A stretch of 24,604 nucleotides of DNA from Coriobacteriia bacterium. GTDB lineage: Bacteria; Actinomycetota; Coriobacteriia; Anaerosomatales; Anaerosomataceae. The translations under genes were made by a program, and so were the position numbers. The notes beneath the pieces were generated by a model. It searched no databases. It was not told the origin of the DNA and was given only the letters and a program-made list of their open reading frames with translations. Below, one piece after another: positions 22,872-24,604 of this stretch (position 1 is its first letter; every line of letters begins with the position of its first letter). The stretch covers positions 1-24,604 of the forward strand of contig JAFGUS010000045.1 in assembly GCA_016938395.1 (NCBI GenBank), in the 5' to 3' direction.

Positions 22872-24416
22872 GTGACCGAACGTACCACCAGCCAGATTAC
22901 CGAGTACGCGGCGGAGCGCCGCAAGAAGGGCCGCGTGCGCAAGATCGTGTTGCTCGTCGCGCTCGTCGTCCTTCTCATGCTGCTCATCTGGTCGGCACTC
23001 TACTACGCCGCCAACCGCCGGTTGCCGTTCCCGCCCGTGGACTCCATCGCCGGGGAGACCGTGCTCGTGCCGGAGTTCCTGTACGCGATCTCCGGCCCCG
23101 AGGGCGCCGACTCGCTTCAGAAGCCCGTCGGTGTCGCCGTGAGCGAGGACGGCTGGGTGTTCACGGTCGACGCGTTCTCGCGCACGATACGCTCGTACGA
23201 CACCGACGGTGAGTACCGGTTCAGCTTCAACAGCATCGTGAGCGACAAGGGTGCCCAGCTGCAGCTTCCTCAGCGCGTCACGATCGGCCCTGACGGCAAC
23301 GTGTGGGTCACCGACCGGCGCCTGCGGGGCATCTTCGTCTTCGATCCGGAGGATGGGTCGTTCGTGCGCGAGTTCATCCCCGCAAGCGACATCACCGAGA
23401 CGTGGGGCCCGGTTGCGCTCGCCTTCAATGCCGAGGGCGACCTGTACGTCGCCGACCTCGGCCTGAGCCAAGAGCACCGCATCGTCGCGTTCGACAGCGA
23501 GGGCAACGAGATCGCGCGCTGGGGCACCACGGTGCCCGTCTCCCAGATGACGCAGTCGCCGGGCGGTTTCTACTACCCCAACGGCATCGCGTTCTCCAGC
23601 GAAGGCGACGTCTTCGTCTCCGACATGAACAACCATCGCGTGCAGGTGTTCACGCCCGAAGGCGAGTTCAAGTACCTCATCCGCACGTCCGGCTCGCCGC
23701 TCGGCATGGTCATCGATCCCACGCAGCGCCTCTACGTGGTGGACCCGTTCGCGCACGCGATCGACGTCTACGAGCTCGAGGGCGAGCGGATCGTCGGCTT
23801 CGGCGGCCCCGGCCTCGCGCTTGGGCGGTTCCGCTTCCCGAGTGATATCGCGCTCGACGAGCGCGGGCGCATCTTCGTGAGCGATCGCGAGAACAACCAG
23901 GTGCAGGTGTGGGGTTGGCCGAGCGGCATCATCCCGCCCATCGTGATCCCGGAGGAGCCGCAGGACTGGGCGCTCTGTCTCTCACCGCTCCTGCTCCTGC
24001 TCATCCCGCTGCTGCGCCGCCGCACGGCGTTCGTCGTGACCGCCGACTTCATCGAGGCGATGCGCATCGCCGAAGCCGTGCCGAAGATGGACGACCGCAA
24101 GTTCAGGTGGCTCGTTACCGAGCCGCTGTGGGAGCAGTACGCAGACCAGATCTCAGACGGCGTGCACTTCGAGGAACTGCTGCATGCCGAGACGTACTCG
24201 CGGACCGACGTGGCCGATCTCATAGAGAAGACCGGCGTGGACGAGGCGACGGCGATCGTGCTCACGATGGCCGAGCGCGCGGGGCGGCTCGCAACCGAGG
24301 ATCCGGTGCTCGGCAGCGCCGCGAGCGCACTTGAGATCACGGTGGTCGGTCGTGAACGGTTCCTGCGGGAATACGCCGCTCGCCGCCGCTCCGAGACCGC
24401 TCGGCGCACAGAGTAG
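22872..24416 (+). CDS. NHL beta-propeller membrane protein with C-terminal PIN-like domain
   Basis: GTG 22872 has AAGGGAG 8 nt upstream and gives 514 residues. A basic N-terminus is followed by a membrane helix (about 24-46), then a six-bladed NHL-type propeller (about 60-350). Its repeats show QKPVGVAVSEDGWVFTVD, LPQRVTIGPDGNVWVTDRR, YPNGIAFSSEGDVFVSDMNN and FPSDIALDERGRIFVSDREN. A second membrane helix lies at about 366-382. The last 130 residues are on the cytoplasmic side and look PIN-like: TADFIEAM (391-398), E435/E440, DEATAIVLTMAERAG (457-471) and LATEDPVLGSAASALEITVVG (473-493), with acidic residues where PIN nucleases bind metal. The propeller probably binds cytochromes or the cell envelope. 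The PIN assignment is an inference, and nuclease activity is unproven. Confidence 0.78.
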   Translation: MTERTTSQITEYAAERRKKGRVRKIVLLVALVVLLMLLIWSALYYAANRRLPFPPVDSIAGETVLVPEFLYAISGPEGADSLQKPVGVAVSEDGWVFTVDAFSRTIRSYDTDGEYRFSFNSIVSDKGAQLQLPQRVTIGPDGNVWVTDRRLRGIFVFDPEDGSFVREFIPASDITETWGPVALAFNAEGDLYVADLGLSQEHRIVAFDSEGNEIARWGTTVPVSQMTQSPGGFYYPNGIAFSSEGDVFVSDMNNHRVQVFTPEGEFKYLIRTSGSPLGMVIDPTQRLYVVDPFAHAIDVYELEGERIVGFGGPGLALGRFRFPSDIALDERGRIFVSDRENNQVQVWGWPSGIIPPIVIPEEPQDWALCLSPLLLLLIPLLRRRTAFVVTADFIEAMRIAEAVPKMDDRKFRWLVTEPLWEQYADQISDGVHFEELLHAETYSRTDVADLIEKTGVDEATAIVLTMAERAGRLATEDPVLGSAASALEITVVGRERFLREYAARRRSETARRTE

Positions 24417-24425
24417 GGGATACGA

Positions 24426-24454
24426 TTGACACCGGCATACACTGCCGATAGGCT
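24426..24454 (+). promoter_or_regulatory. strong promoter downstream of the cytochrome operon
   Basis: A consensus TTGACA (24426-24431), a 17-nt spacer and TAGGCT (24449-24454) start 9 nt after the NHL gene stop codon. The spacing equals that of the promoter at 17005. It points to a gene starting just beyond the window. Confidence 0.6.
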
Positions 24455-24467
24455 ACTGTCCGTAGCC

Positions 24468-24522
24468 TTGTAACTAGGGTTACAAACTTACGTGGTAGCA
24501 CGATTGGCCACGTGGGTTACAA
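24468..24522. repeat. inverted and direct GTTACAA repeats in the final intergenic region
   Basis: TTGTAAC (24468-24474) and GTTACAA (24479-24485) form a perfect 7-bp inverted repeat with a TAGG loop. GGGTTACAA recurs at 24477-24485 and 24514-24522, 37 bp apart. Between them ACGTGG (24490-24495) and CCACGT (24508-24513) form another inverted repeat. The stretch 24417-24604 has no gene. The array just after the TTGACA promoter looks like operator sites or a folded leader. GAGGAA near 24592-24597 is a probable ribosome binding site for a gene starting at or just after the window end. Confidence 0.55.
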
Positions 24523-24604
24523 TGGAATAGCGTCTCCGAGCTTGCGGGCCTACAGCGTTCGCGCCAGGGCCCCCAAGCCGATAGGGTGTCAGAGGAAACG
24601 ACGA

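Noticed and set aside
24468..24485. Second BirA operator
   Set aside because: The half-site is TTGTAAC, lacking the third A and CC of TTGTAAACC, and the spacer is only 4 nt.
1..24604. CRISPR, tRNA, rRNA, transposase or phage genes
   Set aside because: I looked for repeat-spacer arrays, cloverleaf or rRNA signatures and mobile-element motifs by eye and saw none.

Overview
This high-GC window looks chromosomal and comes from an anaerobic, probably actinobacterial organism. The nearest match by gene content is the Coriobacteriia and related uncultured lineages. That placement rests on the very GC-rich codon use, Tad/Flp pilus genes of the actinobacterial kind, a tungsten-type aldehyde:ferredoxin oxidoreductase and a large set of multihaem cytochromes c. 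No rRNA or 16S anchor is present, so the taxonomy is an inference. I see no tRNA, rRNA, IS element, CRISPR array or phage gene.

Layout from left to right: (1) positions 1-2482 hold the end of a Tad pilus locus: a 5'-truncated TadC and a TadG-like secreted protein with inserted beta-sandwich domains. (2) 2572-5134 is a tightly coupled folate operon, folE-folP-folK. FolK carries an extra C-terminal domain, folB is absent, and the last gene is a small ThiS/MoaD-like protein without the terminal Gly-Gly. (3) Converging on it from the minus strand (7898 down to 5206) is a tungsto/molybdo-enzyme operon: aldehyde:ferredoxin oxidoreductase, MoaD and a short ThiF/HesA-type E1 enzyme. (4) 8186-13468 is a continuous vitamin operon, panB-panC-nadA-nadB-nadC, starting from an extended -10 promoter and ending at a perfect 14-bp hairpin. 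(5) 13625-15838 is a membrane-protein, DedA and BirA operon. It is followed by bioY behind a promoter whose -10 end and predicted start are covered by a clear BirA-type operator (GTAAACC...GGTTTAC), so the repressor and its target are adjacent. (6) An SlyD-like FKBP follows at 16485-16997.

(7) The most distinctive part is the respiratory operon at 17005-24416. It starts from a TTGACA-N17-TAAGGT promoter and a leader that can fold into a closed multi-hairpin structure. It encodes a HydC/FdnI-like membrane dihaem cytochrome b, then three exported multihaem cytochromes c with 7, 13 and 20 haem motifs (40 in all), then a membrane-anchored TPR protein, then a membrane protein with an extracytoplasmic NHL beta-propeller and a cytoplasmic PIN-like domain. 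The three cytochromes are built from two recurring modules. I infer that the cytochrome b exchanges electrons with the quinone pool and passes them to the exported cytochromes, perhaps for extracellular or long-range electron transfer; the electron acceptor is unknown. The TPR and NHL/PIN proteins may serve assembly or sensing. A second strong promoter and an inverted-repeat array fill 24417-24604, just upstream of a gene that should start immediately beyond the window.
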